Assembly: GCA_949752745.1 (NCBI GenBank)
Contig: OX457030.1
Coordinates: 73,364,686 to 73,428,685, forward strand
Direction of reading: 5' to 3'
DNA length: 64,000 nucleotides
Source: Protula sp. h YS-2021
Lineage: Eukaryota > Annelida > Polychaeta > Sabellida > Serpulidae
This document shows, one piece after another, positions 35,440 to 48,100 of this stretch. How positions within the stretch are numbered: position 1 is the first letter of the stretch; every line of letters starts with the position of its first letter. A model generated the notes under the pieces. It searched no databases, was not told where the DNA came from, and saw only the letters and a program-made list of their open reading frames with translations. The position numbers were made by a program, and so were the translations under genes.

Positions 35440-36759
35440 ATGGATATCGGAAAAATGAACATTGCACAGCTAAAAGAGGGACTGGCGGAAAAGGGCTTGC
35501 CAACGAAAGGGAACAAGGTGGAGCTTGCAGGGCGGCTACAAGATTATTATGAACACGTAGGGGTTCCGGAGGGTGCGGCTGCTGAATTCGCGGAGCCATC
35601 ACAGGAGGCAAGTGGCGTTAAATCTGAGGTACGATCTAAGATACAGTCCCCTGTTGAAGATACAATAAAGCCAAGTGACAGTGCTTCCCAGGCTGGTTCC
35701 ACAAGTAGTGTCCGTTCTGCTCGCGCCCGTGCCGCTGCTAAAAAAACCGCTGCCCTAGCAAAGCTCAAGTTGTGCGAGAAAGAGGAGCGTTTGGCAGCTC
35801 AGTTGAAAAGGCACCAACTGAAGTCCGAGATAGCTGCCGTTTAAGCAGAAGAGCAAGTCCTCGCAATGTATGACGAAAATCCTGATCACGACACATTTCA
35901 AAGCGCGATTCCAAACCCAGTTACGCTTAACCCAGCAGCTGAAGCATTTAAGACGCAATTAGCACCTTGTGCAAACACCATTCCTTTCACGCAGCAGCAA
36001 ATGATTGACGTTTTATCCTTGCCTAAGTCCGAGCTACTTACCTTTGATGGGGACCCGATGAACTTCCACATGTTTATGAACTGTTTGCACAGTAGTGTAG
36101 ATTCCACCCAAATGAGTGATGTTTCTAAGCTGAACAAGCTTTTTGAACTATGCAAGGGCAGGGCACTAAACATCATAAAACCATGCGCGTGTATGCTGCC
36201 TGCAGTTGGCTATCGAAAGGCCAAAGAGCTGTTGATAGAGCGGTTTGGAAATGATTATGTGATATCTGAAGCATGGATATCGAAGATCACCTCAGGCCCT
36301 CCGATCAAGTCCGATAATGTGCAGGTGCTACAAGATTTTTTAGATGACGTTCGCAGCTGTACGGAAACCCTACGAGCAATGGGGCATTTGAATGAGGTCG
36401 ATGCACGAGTACGCCTGGTAAAGTTGGTGAAGAGGCTGCCAAACTACCTTCAAAGTCGCTGGAGGAAGAAAGCCGTAGAACATCATGAGGCCTGTGGACA
36501 ATATCCAGGTATTGATGCATTTTTGGATTTCCTTACCCTTGTGACCCGCGAAGTGAGTGATCCAGTTTTCGGTATAGGCGCTGAACAAAAACGCGAGAAA
36601 GGCAAAATGCAACCAAACAAGTCCTTGAGTTTTCAAGTCGGTGCAAGCAAGGCCAAGGCACCCGCTCAGCCAAGTCGAAAGTGCTTCATGTGTGGCGACT
36701 CGCATTATCTGAGCCAGTGTGAGAAGTTTAATAAAAATTGCAAGCTTCTGAGAGACTAA
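35440..36759 (+). pseudogene. BEL gag, interrupted by one in-frame stop
   Basis: One frame runs from 35,440 to 36,759 with a single TAA at 35,842-35,844. Residues 1-37 (NIAQLKEGLAEKGLPTKGNK, then VELAGRLQDYY) form a SAP-type DNA-binding helix pair, unusual but known in BEL gags. An Ala/Lys-rich helical linker follows. The second part (from 35,866) is the DUF1759-like capsid region with LLTFDGDPMNFHMFM, and near its end a zinc knuckle CFMCGDSHYLSQC. The frame then breaks; the next knuckle continues in shifted frames. The stop is either a nonsense mutation or a readthrough site; a mutation is more likely given the other damage. Confidence 0.85.
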
Positions 36760-37650
36760 AGTTTGTTAGAGAAAAGAAAATCTGCTTCAATTGTTTGAAT
36801 TTTTTCTCGACACGTTTCAAAGGAATGCAGGTTCGCCAAGACGTGTGGCATTGACGGTTCTTCCAGGAAGCACTCATGCCTGCTTCATAGTAAGCTGAAG
36901 AAAGACAACCCGCAAGGAGAATCGCATGTGAGTTCGACGTTGACTTCAGCCGGTGAGTCAACTTCAATCCGTGATACACCGAATAGCTCTAGCTGTGCAC
37001 CCATATCTTTCAGCACGCAGGCACCAGAGAAGGCAAAGGTGTCTCTTCCTATTGTTCCTGTATACGTGCGGGCACATTCTGCTCCACAAAGCTGCAACAA
37101 CAACTGGGTGCAGAAGGTAAATCGACAACAATAATGCTTTCCACATTGAACAATGGCAAAGAAGTTGCTGTAGAAGAAATTTGTTTGACTGCATCAAACA
37201 CGCAGAAGATCCACAGTGGTAATGAGACAGTTACTCTTGCTAAAGTATGTGTGATGAACGATTTCCCGTCGCTTGTGTCAAGTGTGGTTTGCAAAGATGA
37301 CATTAGTCAATTTAGTCATTTGAATGACTTACCGATATGCAGTTCTAGCACTGAAGGTGTGTCGTTGTTGATTGGGCAAGACAATCCAGATGGTTTAGTT
37401 CCACTTGAGGTGCGTCGTGGTCAGCCCGGCGAACCGTACGCAGTACGAACACTACTCGGTTGGACGGTTAACGGGCCTGTACGAAGTCAAGAGGAATCTT
37501 CGGATGCGTGCTTTCATGTTGACTGTTGTGCAAATGTCGATCGTGAGTTGAACAACCAAGTCGAGAAATTTTGGAAAGTTGATAGTTTTGGAACAACAGA
37601 TGAATGCAGTGAAGTGTCTTTGGAAGCTGTGGGATACTTCAGTATCTATT
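36740..37650 (+). pseudogene. BEL gag end and protease region, frameshifted, active site missing
   Basis: After the gag stop, KICFNCLN continues in another frame and is followed, shifted back, by ECRFAKTCGIDGSSRKHSCL, the second zinc-binding block. The protease region begins VSLPIVPVYVRAHSAP and jumps directly to QQQLGAEGKSTTIMLSTLN. The block normally between them, which carries the catalytic D[ST]G motif, is absent. From 37,134 to about 37,620 the frame is open, with LLIGQDNPDGLVPLEV and EPYAVRTLLGWTVNGPV, the conserved DUF1758/A17-type region before RT. This suggests a small deletion that removed protease activity. Confidence 0.75.
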
Positions 37651-37975
37651 GATAATAATCACTATCAAATTGACATACCATTCAGGCAGGACAAATCGAA
37701 TTTACCCGATAATCGAATCCTCGCAGAAAAACGCCTTGGATATCTAGGCCGGCGCTTGAGGAAAGACGATGTGATGTATTCTAAGTACACTGCAGGCATC
37801 CACAATTTGCTGGAGAAAGGGTATGCTGAAAAGGTGGAGGAAGAAGAGTCGACAACTCCAGGTCGAACTTGGTATATACCGCATCATCCCGTATTCAACC
37901 CTAAAAAGCCAGAGAAGTTAAGAATTGTATTGACTGTGCAGCGTCATTCCAAAACACTTCCCTCAATAAAGAAGT
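37620..37975 (+). pseudogene. BEL reverse transcriptase, N-terminal part in shifted frame
   Basis: The frame contains HYQIDIPFRQDKSNLPDNR, then AEKRLGYLGRRLRKDDVMY and [20 protein letters not shown], the fingers region of BEL RT. It connects to the upstream region by a frameshift at about 37,610-37,625. A one-base loss near 37,929 shifts it relative to the long downstream frame. These two indels separate RT from its own first block. Confidence 0.85.
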
Positions 37976-40595
37976 GTTGCAAGGCCCGGATCTGACGAAC
38001 ACCTTAATTGGTGTATTGCTGAGGTTTCGCGAAAGCAAGATCGGTGTTATGGCGGACATCGAAGAGATGTTTCACCAAGTTAAAGTTCCACCAAAACACA
38101 GAGATGCCTTGCGATTCCTATGGTGGAGCAGAGATGATCCAAACGCAGCTGTCGATACTTACCGAATGACAGTCCATCTCTTTGGTGGTTTGTGGAGTCC
38201 AAGCGTGTGCAACTACGCACTTAAGCGAACTGCGGAAGATTTCCGGTCTCAGTTTGACTCAAGCGTGATCGACGCGGTGATGAACAGCTTCTACGTTGAC
38301 GACCTGCTGCATTCTCTTGATTCAGTGAGCGAAGGAAAGGCATTGGCAACTGAGCTTCGACGCTTGTTATCGCTGCGCGGATTCAATTTGACCAAATGGA
38401 CTGAATGTAAGCTCCAGAAAGGCTGGGATGATGCGCTCGAAGAAAACACAGTGAAGAAGTTCACCAGATGGTTGGAGTCGTTGCCGCTGCTGCAGGAGAT
38501 TGAAGTGCCTAGATGTGTGGTCAATGTCAATAAGCGGGATATCAAAGTGATGCAGTTGCATCATTTCTGTGACGCAAGTGAAGAGGCGTACGGTACGGTG
38601 ACATATCTGCGCATCGTTGATACTAGAGGTGAGGTCTGTTGCTCATTTCTCTTCGGAAAATCACGATTGACACCACTGAAACAAATCAGATTTCCGTGGC
38701 TTGAGCTGTGTGCAGCGGTAACAGCTATCCGTGTGAACAGCATGATGCAGCGTGAGTTGAAGCTACGAGTGCAGGAAGTGTTCTTCTCGACCGACAGTAG
38801 TATTGTTCTGTACTATATCAAAAATCCTACTCGTAGATTTCAGACATTTGTAGCCAACCGACTTACAGTGATCCATGACGGTTCGAGAAGCGATCAGTGG
38901 CGACATGTCAGCTCGTATAACAACCCCGCCGATGATGCCTCTCGAGGTCTTCCGTCAAGTGAAATCAGCAACAGATGGCTGACTGGGCCTGCATTTCTGC
39001 ACGTGGATGAATCTGATTGGCCAGAATCGAAGATTGATTTGTCGACGATCAAGGACTCCGACATCGAGGTAAAACGTGCAGCTGCTATCTGTGTTCTTGA
39101 ATCGAAGCAAACAGATGTCATTGAAAAACTCATTAATCGCTATTCCGACTGGCATCGCCTAAAGAAAGCAGTAGTATGGATATTACGATTCATACACTGG
39201 CTGAAAAACAAAACACACGTTGCTAATGTGCTGTCACCGAATGAACCGAAACTCGCCGAAAAACGCATTGTGTTGTATGTCCAGATGAGGTGTTTCAGGC
39301 AAGAAATGAGCGATCTGTTGTCGCAACGCAGTGTCAAAAGAAGCAGTACGCTGTACTACCTTGAACCCTTTGTGGATGAAGAAGGGTTACTGCGCGTCGG
39401 AGGTCGCCTACGAAACGCCGTGGTTGCTGTCGAGATGAAACATCAGCTGATTCTGCCGCGAGATTGCCACCTGTCGCTACTAATAATCAGGTATTATCAT
39501 GAAGTTAAAGCCAGGCATAGCGGCACTGAATACGTCCTGTCGATTTTCCGCACAAGATTCTGGATTACAAAAGTCAGAAAACTTATTCGCAAAGTGATTC
39601 GCAATTGTGTTATATGCAAACGCTTCTATGGCCAGCCAATGCATCAGCGGATGTCAGACCTTCCCAGTGATAGAGTAACGCCAAATAAGCTCCCTTTTGC
39701 CCATGTGGAAATCGACTGCTTTGGGCCATTTCTTGTGAAACGGGGCCGCACTCAAGTAAAAAGATATGGCTGTATTTTTACGTGCCTTGTTATTCGCGCG
39801 ATCCACATCGAAGTGTTGCATTCGCTAGATGCAGATTCGTTTGTGAATGCACTGCAAAGATTCACTTCTAGAAGAGGAATACCTGAAATCATCCGCACAG
39901 ACAATGGCACAAACTTTGTTGGTAGCTCCAAAGAGCTGTTCGAGGCCATACATCGATGGAATACCAGCCATAGTCTGCATAAACATTTGCAACACAAAGA
40001 GATTCAGTGGATATTCAACTCCCCTTGCGCATCACACATGGGCGGTGTCTGGGAACGCCAGATACGAACAGTGCGCAAGGTACTAAACGCTATTATTCGC
40101 AACACAGTCCTTGATGATGAACGCCTGTCAACATTGTTTTGCGAAGTGGAGTCAATTGTAAACAACCGACCAATAACCAGATGCTCCGAAAATCCGCAAG
40201 ATGCGACACCCCTAACGCCAAATCATCTGCTTCTGCTGCGCGGCAATGAAAAACTGCCGGCTGATTTCTTTGACAAACACGATGTCTACCGCCGACGGTG
40301 GCGGCACGTACAGTATCTAGCAAACATGTTTTGGAACCGATGGATACGCGAATATCTGCCGACAATTCGACAGCGCCAAAAGTGGGTCGAGCCCGCGCGA
40401 GAATTACGCGAAAATGACATTGTACTGGTGTCTGATGAGCAAACGCCACGAAATATCTGGCCAGTTGCGCGAGTTTTACAAGTTAACAGAAGCAGAGATG
40501 GTTTCGTTAGAGCAGCTGTTGTAAAAACAAAATCATCGAATCTAACCCGTCCCATCACTAAACTTTGTTTACTAGAAGCTTGTATAATTGATTAA
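37974..40595 (+). CDS. pol: BEL pol: RT core, RNase H, integrase (873 codons open)
   Basis: The frame is uninterrupted. [17 protein letters not shown] at the start, motif [12 protein letters not shown] (residues 26-36) and motif [10 protein letters not shown] with YVDD at 107-110. RNase [27 protein letters not shown] and [13 protein letters not shown], with the last Asp in [10 protein letters not shown]. Integrase: an HHCC zinc site ([11 protein letters not shown] ... CVICKRF, about 505-545). Its DDE core has Asp in VEIDCFGPF (about 579), Asp in [10 protein letters not shown] (about 642) and Glu in GGVWERQIR (about 693). A C-terminal domain with [13 protein letters not shown] and [15 protein letters not shown] closes it. 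All catalytic residues are visible. It lacks its own natural start, being part of a gag-pol frame broken upstream. Confidence 0.95.
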   Translation: MLQGPDLTNTLIGVLLRFRESKIGVMADIEEMFHQVKVPPKHRDALRFLWWSRDDPNAAVDTYRMTVHLFGGLWSPSVCNYALKRTAEDFRSQFDSSVIDAVMNSFYVDDLLHSLDSVSEGKALATELRRLLSLRGFNLTKWTECKLQKGWDDALEENTVKKFTRWLESLPLLQEIEVPRCVVNVNKRDIKVMQLHHFCDASEEAYGTVTYLRIVDTRGEVCCSFLFGKSRLTPLKQIRFPWLELCAAVTAIRVNSMMQRELKLRVQEVFFSTDSSIVLYYIKNPTRRFQTFVANRLTVIHDGSRSDQWRHVSSYNNPADDASRGLPSSEISNRWLTGPAFLHVDESDWPESKIDLSTIKDSDIEVKRAAAICVLESKQTDVIEKLINRYSDWHRLKKAVVWILRFIHWLKNKTHVANVLSPNEPKLAEKRIVLYVQMRCFRQEMSDLLSQRSVKRSSTLYYLEPFVDEEGLLRVGGRLRNAVVAVEMKHQLILPRDCHLSLLIIRYYHEVKARHSGTEYVLSIFRTRFWITKVRKLIRKVIRNCVICKRFYGQPMHQRMSDLPSDRVTPNKLPFAHVEIDCFGPFLVKRGRTQVKRYGCIFTCLVIRAIHIEVLHSLDADSFVNALQRFTSRRGIPEIIRTDNGTNFVGSSKELFEAIHRWNTSHSLHKHLQHKEIQWIFNSPCASHMGGVWERQIRTVRKVLNAIIRNTVLDDERLSTLFCEVESIVNNRPITRCSENPQDATPLTPNHLLLLRGNEKLPADFFDKHDVYRRRWRHVQYLANMFWNRWIREYLPTIRQRQKWVEPARELRENDIVLVSDEQTPRNIWPVARVLQVNRSRDGFVRAAVVKTKSSNLTRPITKLCLLEACIID

Positions 40596-41374
40596 TTATT
40601 TGTAAAAATGATTAAAATTTTCGTAAATTTAAGAATATTGTAATGTAAACTTACTTCGGTAACATGCTATGCATCTTGCAGTAAGCTGAGACGATGTCCA
40701 CAGACACAATTGAACATTCATTTTATTGTAAATTGTCCAATTATGGCCGTAGCTTTCTTGAATAAGTTCACTGCGTAATGTGTTTCTTATTATCCTATTA
40801 ATATATCTTTTTCATTATGGAATTCTATAATTTGATTTCATTTGTCATCTCTTTCGTAATACGTAAAAAAGCTAATTTCAGTTCTAAACGCATGTTGTCT
40901 TTTCAAAGTTCACTCAATGAATGACAAAGTCCATTGCGTAAACACCTAATGTCAGTACATAGCTATTGCCCACGTGTGTTGGTGAAACACGTGGTCAGTT
41001 ACTGTAAATCACACCACTTCAATACCTATAGGCTGTGCTGTACTAGTGTGGTTTACTTGTCTATTCACACGTATCGCTGGCTTCCGCCAAACAAACTTCC
41101 GGCACAAAAGTTCTATGAAAAAACTTTATTTTAACCAAGCCACAGAAATAAAATAAAATGTGTGCTTGTTTCAAGCCGATTTGTGGAGCTTTACGTTGGC
41201 CGCACGCTTGCTGTGTCCTGCACGGTAACGCAGGGGAAATACTGTGCTCAGTTTCAACCCTCCCTCATGTAGTGTTATAGTTTGGAATATTGAACCGCTT
41301 TGCTACACGAGTTGTGTACGCTGCTGAATTCATTTGTGTCCCTGGTGGTGAATGCCAAGCATTCACGGGGCCGC
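40596..41374 (+). other. BEL 3' untranslated region
   Basis: 780 bp between the integrase stop and the 3' LTR, longer than usual. No env-like frame is visible; the 66-codon frame at 40,934 is not protein-like. The sequence before the LTR is attcacggggccgc, a poor polypurine tract, so the true priming site for plus-strand synthesis is uncertain. Confidence 0.6.
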
Positions 41375-41701
41375 TGTAAGAAATGTCACTGCTTGAATTC
41401 AGTTCAGTATGTTTGTCACGGGGTGAACATTACTCTCGTCCCCCCTCCCCTACACACACGTGCGTTTTGTAATTGAATGATTTGTCGTGTTGTGTTCATT
41501 CGTCCTTGCTTAGCAATCGCCTGAGTATATAAACCGCGGTTTCGCGCCATTCGGCATTCGGCCGCGGAAAGTCAATAATTTTGTACCTGTGCTAATTTAC
41601 TGTTTGGTTCGTGTTCATGTTTAGCCGTTAAGAATTGGAAGAAAATAAACAGCGTTACAAAATAGATTGGCCGAATCATTTTTGGATTTTGATTCCTTAC
41701 A
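41375..41701 (+). repeat. 3' LTR of BEL element
   Basis: Matches the 5' LTR except for about seven substitutions and a one-base gap in ggttt(t)cgcgcc. It ends TTACA and is followed by the target duplication AAAAC. Confidence 0.95.
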
Positions 41702-41706
41702 AAAAC

Positions 41707-42112
41707 GCTAAACTAAATTCAGCTCGATCAGAATTAATGTTACAATTTTAAATCCCGTCGAGTACCAGTAACTTATAACATTCATAACTTTTGATGTTTA
41801 GCTGGCTACAAAGCAAAGACCAGACATGGCTAGCCACTATTTGCTTACAAAATAGATGTATTTCTGAAGTGTTCTAATAACATAAGTCATGCGTTTCTTT
41901 TGTTGACAATTTGGCAAAGAACATGAATTATTGGTGACAATATGTGGTTAGTGCCACTCAAAACACTTCAAAAATGATAAAGCAGACATATTCATCTTCG
42001 TTTTAACGCACAGATCTGCCCTATGACAATGCATTGCTGCTGATATTTTAAGAAACAAAGATCACAAGTATAAAACACTTACTAATTGAAAATACAATAG
42101 TTATATTTAAAG
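41707..42112 (+). promoter_or_regulatory. Upstream region of the C-type lectin gene
   Basis: About 400 bp between the BEL insertion and the lectin start codon. No clear TATA box; the bases before the ATG are tatatttaaag. The BEL element therefore sits close to the probable lectin promoter and could affect it. Confidence 0.35.
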
Positions 42113-45100
42113 ATGTTGTCTAAAAATATGGTTCACCTGTTCGTATTGTCGTTGCAAATGATCTACATTGTTGAGGCACAATACATGGTATTAGAATGCA
42201 GTGATAACATGGGGAAAGAATGTGAACGAATGAGATTATTACAGGCGGAGAATGTGTTAACAAACATCAGTGTCCAACTCGACGGTATGTATAAAGTTAT
42301 TGCTACGGTCAGTGTTCAGGTCACGCACTACACCTCGAGTGAAAATCTTAAAAGACTTGACATTTCCGTATATATCTCAAATATGGACTTTCAATCAAAA
42401 CGGCCAGAAAATTCATAATATTAAACTCAGAATTTTAAATATTTTATGCATATATTTGAATTTTAGTGTGTTGGTGATTGAAAGTCAATGACAATAAGCA
42501 GCTTCATGCATAAAATAAAAAATAAAAGAATATTATGTCATGTAATATTAGTTTTTAAGTAAAATATGTGGGCGGTCTCACTAATGACTATTTTATATAA
42601 AATATACAAGAAAAAATTAATAAAATAAATAAAAAAACTATCAAAAATAACAAAACATTGAAAAAAAATGGAGAGCAAATGATATTCAAATATGAGTTCT
42701 GTGCAACAATATTAAATTTTTTAAAAAATATGTCACAGTAGCAACGAAATTAAAATCACCGAGACGGACTTTTGCTCCCGATAAAAGAAGAGCCCGATAA
42801 GCTGGAATTAAAGGACAATTGACCCCGATAATATAGAACATTATCGGGACCAAAAATCGGTCTCTACCGATAAAGCAAAAATTCATACCTTTCTTATCTT
42901 ACAGTTTTTTATTTTAAATCTCGGTTCACTGACTACCAATTTCAATACCTTACCTTGAAGATTTTGATCAAGTTTCAGATATGTCATCTAGTTTTGGATA
43001 ATGACAATACAACTCAATATTCTTTAAATGGTCGTTTGTTTTACCTTCTACCCCCTTGTAACAATACTTCTGTAACTATATGTCCTTTTTGTAAATAAAT
43101 TGTCGTTTATCGTCCAATCTTCGTCATGTAAGCGTGACAAAATCTTGGAAAAGGCCTGCGTGCCAAGATGTGAATTATGCTCAAGTGATTGAAATTGTCA
43201 TAAACAATCACTAATAAAATAAATAAAAAACAAATTAGTCGATCTCAAATATTACACATGTGTCATATTTGTTCAAAACTTAAGATTTTTATGTTGTTGC
43301 ACAGAATCCATTTAGGAATATCATATGAACTCCAATATTTCGCAATGTTTTCTTTTATATTTGTAATATTTCCCAATATGTACACTGTTTGCTCAATTCT
43401 TGTAATGCAGAACATGAAATACAGATTGAAGAACAGAACAACACTATTGCTAATCTCAGCTCTGCAAACAGCGGTAAGCGAGCATTAATTGCATATCCCT
43501 ATTCCATGTCTCTTTTTCTTTTGCCATCCCCATTTCTTCCACATCTTAACTCTCATCCCCATCTCTTTCTTGTCTTTTCAACTCTTTTTTCGTTCTTATC
43601 TTGCCTATCATCTCCATTACATTACATCTCCATTGTATACATAAGTATACACGAAACAAGTGAGTAACAACCTTACATTTAGAAAACCTCGAACATACTA
43701 AAAAGACACACAAAATGGATTTGCAATCGTTGAATAGGTGGTGATTGATCATGTGGATGTGAAAGGCTAGTGATTGATTAGGTGTAGGTTGTTCAGGCAG
43801 TGTTTGATGTGAGGCAAACGCTTAACAAATATATTTTGAGGAAATCTTAGAAAAACATTGCTAAATATTCACTTAAAAGTCTTAAAACGTACATTGTATT
43901 AATATGTCTAGACCTTTATTTATATATTAAAGCACTTGACAGTCGGATAAGAGAACAAGACAACATAATTGCTAATCTGAGCTGTTCAAACAAAGGTAAG
44001 ATGATTTAGTTGACTATTCTGTCGATATCTTTCACTCTCCTCAAATAAATTCTTTGGTAATCCCATCCACTTTGCCAAATCAACTCATTCAAACATTTTA
44101 TTCAAATCACCTAACTATTTCAATCAACTCATCCAAATATTTTAGTCAACTCATCCAAATTCGTTATTCGATTCCTCCAAATTAACTTGTATCAATTTAT
44201 TTTCTTTTCAAATTACATTGGTTTGATTCTTTATATAATTGAAAAGGATTTTCATTTTCGTGAGAAAGATTTATAATTGTTATGCAGAAATTTTCGATGC
44301 ACACTTATTGGCCTCATTTTTTAGTAAGTAGTCCTCAGGCATATTTTTAGCTGATTTTTGCAAAGAGTCATTCAGTGATAATGCAGTCCTTTTGAAAGAG
44401 GTTGATTATTGTAATTGAAAGGGTCCATGCATGAACCTGATAACTGCACCTATCAGTAGTGAAGAAAAACGCTTTAAAAGTTTGAAATTTTGAGACAAAT
44501 AGGTTTTTTCCAGCGTATTTTCTAAAACAATGGATTCTGCTAATAGGTATTTAGATGTAAGAATTACATATGTGAACAGAGGCAACGAAACATCGCGATG
44601 GTAACAGTGCATTTTCAAGGAACCCCCTCAATTGTATAAATAACGCGATGTGAAAATAAAATTACGAAAAAGTGTAAATTGTAATCTGTGTTCACTTAAA
44701 TAATTAAGAAAAATAATATCACTTGGATGTGTTGTCAAATTAATCTATGTGGATTGTTCATGTTTGGATGAGCTGAATTTTTATTAGAGGAGAGAATGAG
44801 AGAATTTTAGATGAGTTGGCGCTTTAATTTGTAAATCATAACCTTGAACAGTATATAATAATACAAAATAAAGTGCTTTAATTTAGTCTTTTGGTGTTGA
44901 CAACAGTAAAATTGGGCTTCAAGACAAATTCATTTAAATTGTTTGTGTTTGACCGTCTGAAACAATTTGAACGATAAAACAGATAATGAAGTTTAAAGGA
45001 TAATGGTAATTTTCTACCAAAAAATAAAATCAATGAAAGTGTGGTACATTTGAATGCGCGAATTTATCCACACCTCTTTCTTATTTTTTCTTTTCAGTAC

Positions 45101-48100
45101 GTGAGGAGCGTATTGCACAAAATAAAAGGGATATTACTGCAGTTAAATGCAGTAACGACGGTAAGCATGTGCATCTTCTACGCATGTGCGCTGCTAGTTT
45201 ATTACATGCAAATCTCTGTGTGAGTACTTACCCACAGAAACAAGAACACCTCTTAAGGCTTCATCAAAGAAGCAATTTTTTAAATGTCAATATTAAGTGT
45301 GATATTTTTAAGCATGTAACGAAGTAAACAAATTTCATTCATAAATTCTTTTTAAACGTCCTATGCATATGAGCTGATGGAATACAGAAGTTATTGATTG
45401 TATACTGAACGTTGAAACTAGACCAGATTCTGGTTGATTTTACCATCAACACGGCTACTGAAGGATTAATTTGTGTATCAACTATACTAGAAACAGATCG
45501 ACTTTCTCATCCAATGTGAACTAACGACACGTTTAGTTAGCCTTGGGCAAGCAAAGGACTGATCAATGGACGGATGGGCTTGTCGCTGAACGATAAGACT
45601 GGTCGTAGAACGCATTGATTGGTCGCTGAACTTATGGTACAGTAGCTGAACAGGTGGCCAAATCGTTGTAAAGTCGGACTTGTTGTTGTACGGATGGACT
45701 TGTGGTTCAACTGATACAGTGGTGGCTGAAAGAATTAGCTTCATCATCAACTAAGCGACGTGGGGACGGATTTACTTGGACAAACATTGAAGTACCAGCA
45801 TATTATATATCCAACATATATACCAAACTCTTGATTCTGTTATTTTTTCTGTTAGTATTTGTAAAAAAACAATAGCCTAATATTTTCTTAAAGCACTGCA
45901 AAAGAGAATTGAACAAATGGACAGCCGGGTCTTGTCGATTCACGAAGGTAAATGATTTATATATTCCATGAAGACGTCCCACTTTATATATCGTTTTTTC
46001 AGTTCATTGCAATCCCCGAACCAAAACAGTTTCCTCGTGATCTGTTATCGATGGACGTTAAACACTCGCTTCTGTGTAGAGCATGGACAAGGTTCCTCGT
46101 GACGTTTCAAGTCTTTGTTTATCTAAAGGCTCATAATTATATGGTGCGTTATCTTAAAACTTTAAAAGAGTAACACTCCTCTAACAAAATAGATAAATTA
46201 ATACTCTTTATTTAACTTTTGACTTTAACTTAGGAATTTTTACTTTAAACGTTGATTCCATATGTAACAGAGATTCAAAGGCGTCTAACAGAATTGGAAG
46301 GGGCAATTTCTTATTTTATTACTGGTAGAGGTAAGCTTTTAACCTTATTCTGTTTATGTTCTATCTTCAGTAAATTTTCTATCCTTTCTAACCCATTCTG
46401 TCTCTCTGTCTGTCTGTCTGTCTGTCGGTTTGTCTTGTCTCTTTGTCAGTCTGCCTAAATCTATCTCTCTCTTTTTCTCTCTCTCTTTATCTCTCTCTTT
46501 CTTTCTCTCTCTCTTTCTCTTTCTCTCTCTCTCATCTTGGGTTCTGGTGTTTCTGTGAAGATTGCCTTTGCGGGGTTGTCCGCTTCTCTGGTACTGGTGT
46601 ATCTGTGAAGTGGTTCCTTTGCGGGGTGGTCCGATTCTTGGGTTCTTGTGCATCTGTGAAGTGGCTCATTTGCGGGGTGGTTGGATTCTTGAGTTCTGGT
46701 GTATCTACGACTTGGTACTACCTTCAACTAAACATGCAAATTAATACAAGTGGTGGTCTTAATATAAAAATACACTACAACACTATCATAGCAAATTCAA
46801 TACTAAAGTAATTTTACAATTAATAATATTACTATTTAATAACTATGCATTTCTTGATTTTAGATTCAATTAAATGCAACGCGACTTATCAATGTTCCTG
46901 TTACTTGGTCATCGACGAACTTTTGACGTTTGCAATAGCCGAAAGAAGGTGTGTATGCCATTCTCAACACTATTGCTCCAATTTTAAATGTAAATAATTT
47001 ATGTTTTAAAGGGTGACATTGTATTCTAAATATGTATCAATTGATATGTAGGCATGAGGGGACCGGAGAGCGAAGGGACGGAGGGAATGTAAGGGGCGGG
47101 AAAGCAGGGGGTAGCACGGAGAGGTGAGGGAGTCAGGAGAAGTGAGGGACGGGAGGGAGGGATGTAGCACTCAGAGAGGAGGAGGTATGAAGGAATAGGA
47201 CGGACGGGAGGAAGGAATGGAGGAGGGAGGTGGGTTAATGACGTGCCATGTAATATTTGCAATTTGGACAGGTGTCAAGATGCCGGAGGACACCTAGCCG
47301 ATGTCAGTGACAAGGCTGAGAATGACGTCATTCATCAGCTCGCTGCAGGTGCTTGAACTACTTTTCCAGCGAACTGCTTTTTAAATGTTTTTTTTTTAAA
47401 TATTAGTCTGGTGTGGGCGAGTGGTTGAAACCGCTGTCACAGCAAAATGCTGTGGTGTTGTAGATCATGGGTACGAACTCTGCTCATGGCTAAGAATCGG
47501 AACAGTAGTTGCACCCCTATGGATATCAATGAGCTTTAAAAGGTGAGAATTCAAGAAACGGGACAGATGTTTTGGCTTGCGGAAGACACCTTTGAAATTT
47601 TGCATTGTTGGACATTTTGTTCAACTTATGTTTGGCTAGAAAAAAAAAGATTTATTTTAACAAGAAAATTATAATAAAGTAAAGAAAGTTTTTATTTAAC
47701 TTTGAATATGAGCTCTTGAACAATCTCAGTCTCTCTAATATTTGTCACCAACAAGAAGCTATCGATGTGCCCATCAAGCAAAAAGGTATGAATTTAATTA
47801 TATGCACCAGACAGGGCTCGAATATTTTATTCATTTATGCAAAACAGAATCTTTTGAATGCCTCAATCACCAAAGCTATGTAATGACGTGAAAAAACAGA
47901 ACTTTTATGAAGAGGCCGATATAATTATAAGTGTTTTAATGACTTTTGTATCCTTATATCCTTATCATGACTTATATCCACTACCTCTGCCATTGTCACT
48001 GCACATATTTAGCTGAATGACTATACTAGCTTCAAAGAAATGCACAAGTTTGCATTTGACATGTGTGAAGATAAGAAGCAAAAGGGCATAGAATTCAACT

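Larger units (their letters stand above)
35056..41701 (+). mobile_element. BEL/Pao LTR retrotransposon, full length
   Basis: The element is bounded by two direct LTRs of 328 and 327 bp that start TGTAAG and end TTACA. It is flanked by a perfect 5-bp duplication AAAAC (35,051-35,055 and 41,702-41,706). Internal order is gag (SAP-like N-terminus, DUF1759-like region, zinc knuckle), protease remnant, reverse transcriptase, RNase H, integrase. This is the BEL/Pao arrangement, with YVDD in the RT. The LTRs differ by about seven substitutions and one indel, so insertion is not very recent. gag and protease carry a stop, frameshifts and a deletion, whereas RT-RH-IN is open for 873 codons. No env gene is visible. 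Confidence 0.95.

Noticed and set aside
36305..40558. Minus-strand frames under the BEL element
   Set aside because: Shadows of the gag and pol frames.
46354..46811. Frames of 88-122 codons on both strands in lectin intron 6
   Set aside because: Ser/Leu and Arg/Glu repeats from CT microsatellite and 50-bp minisatellite.
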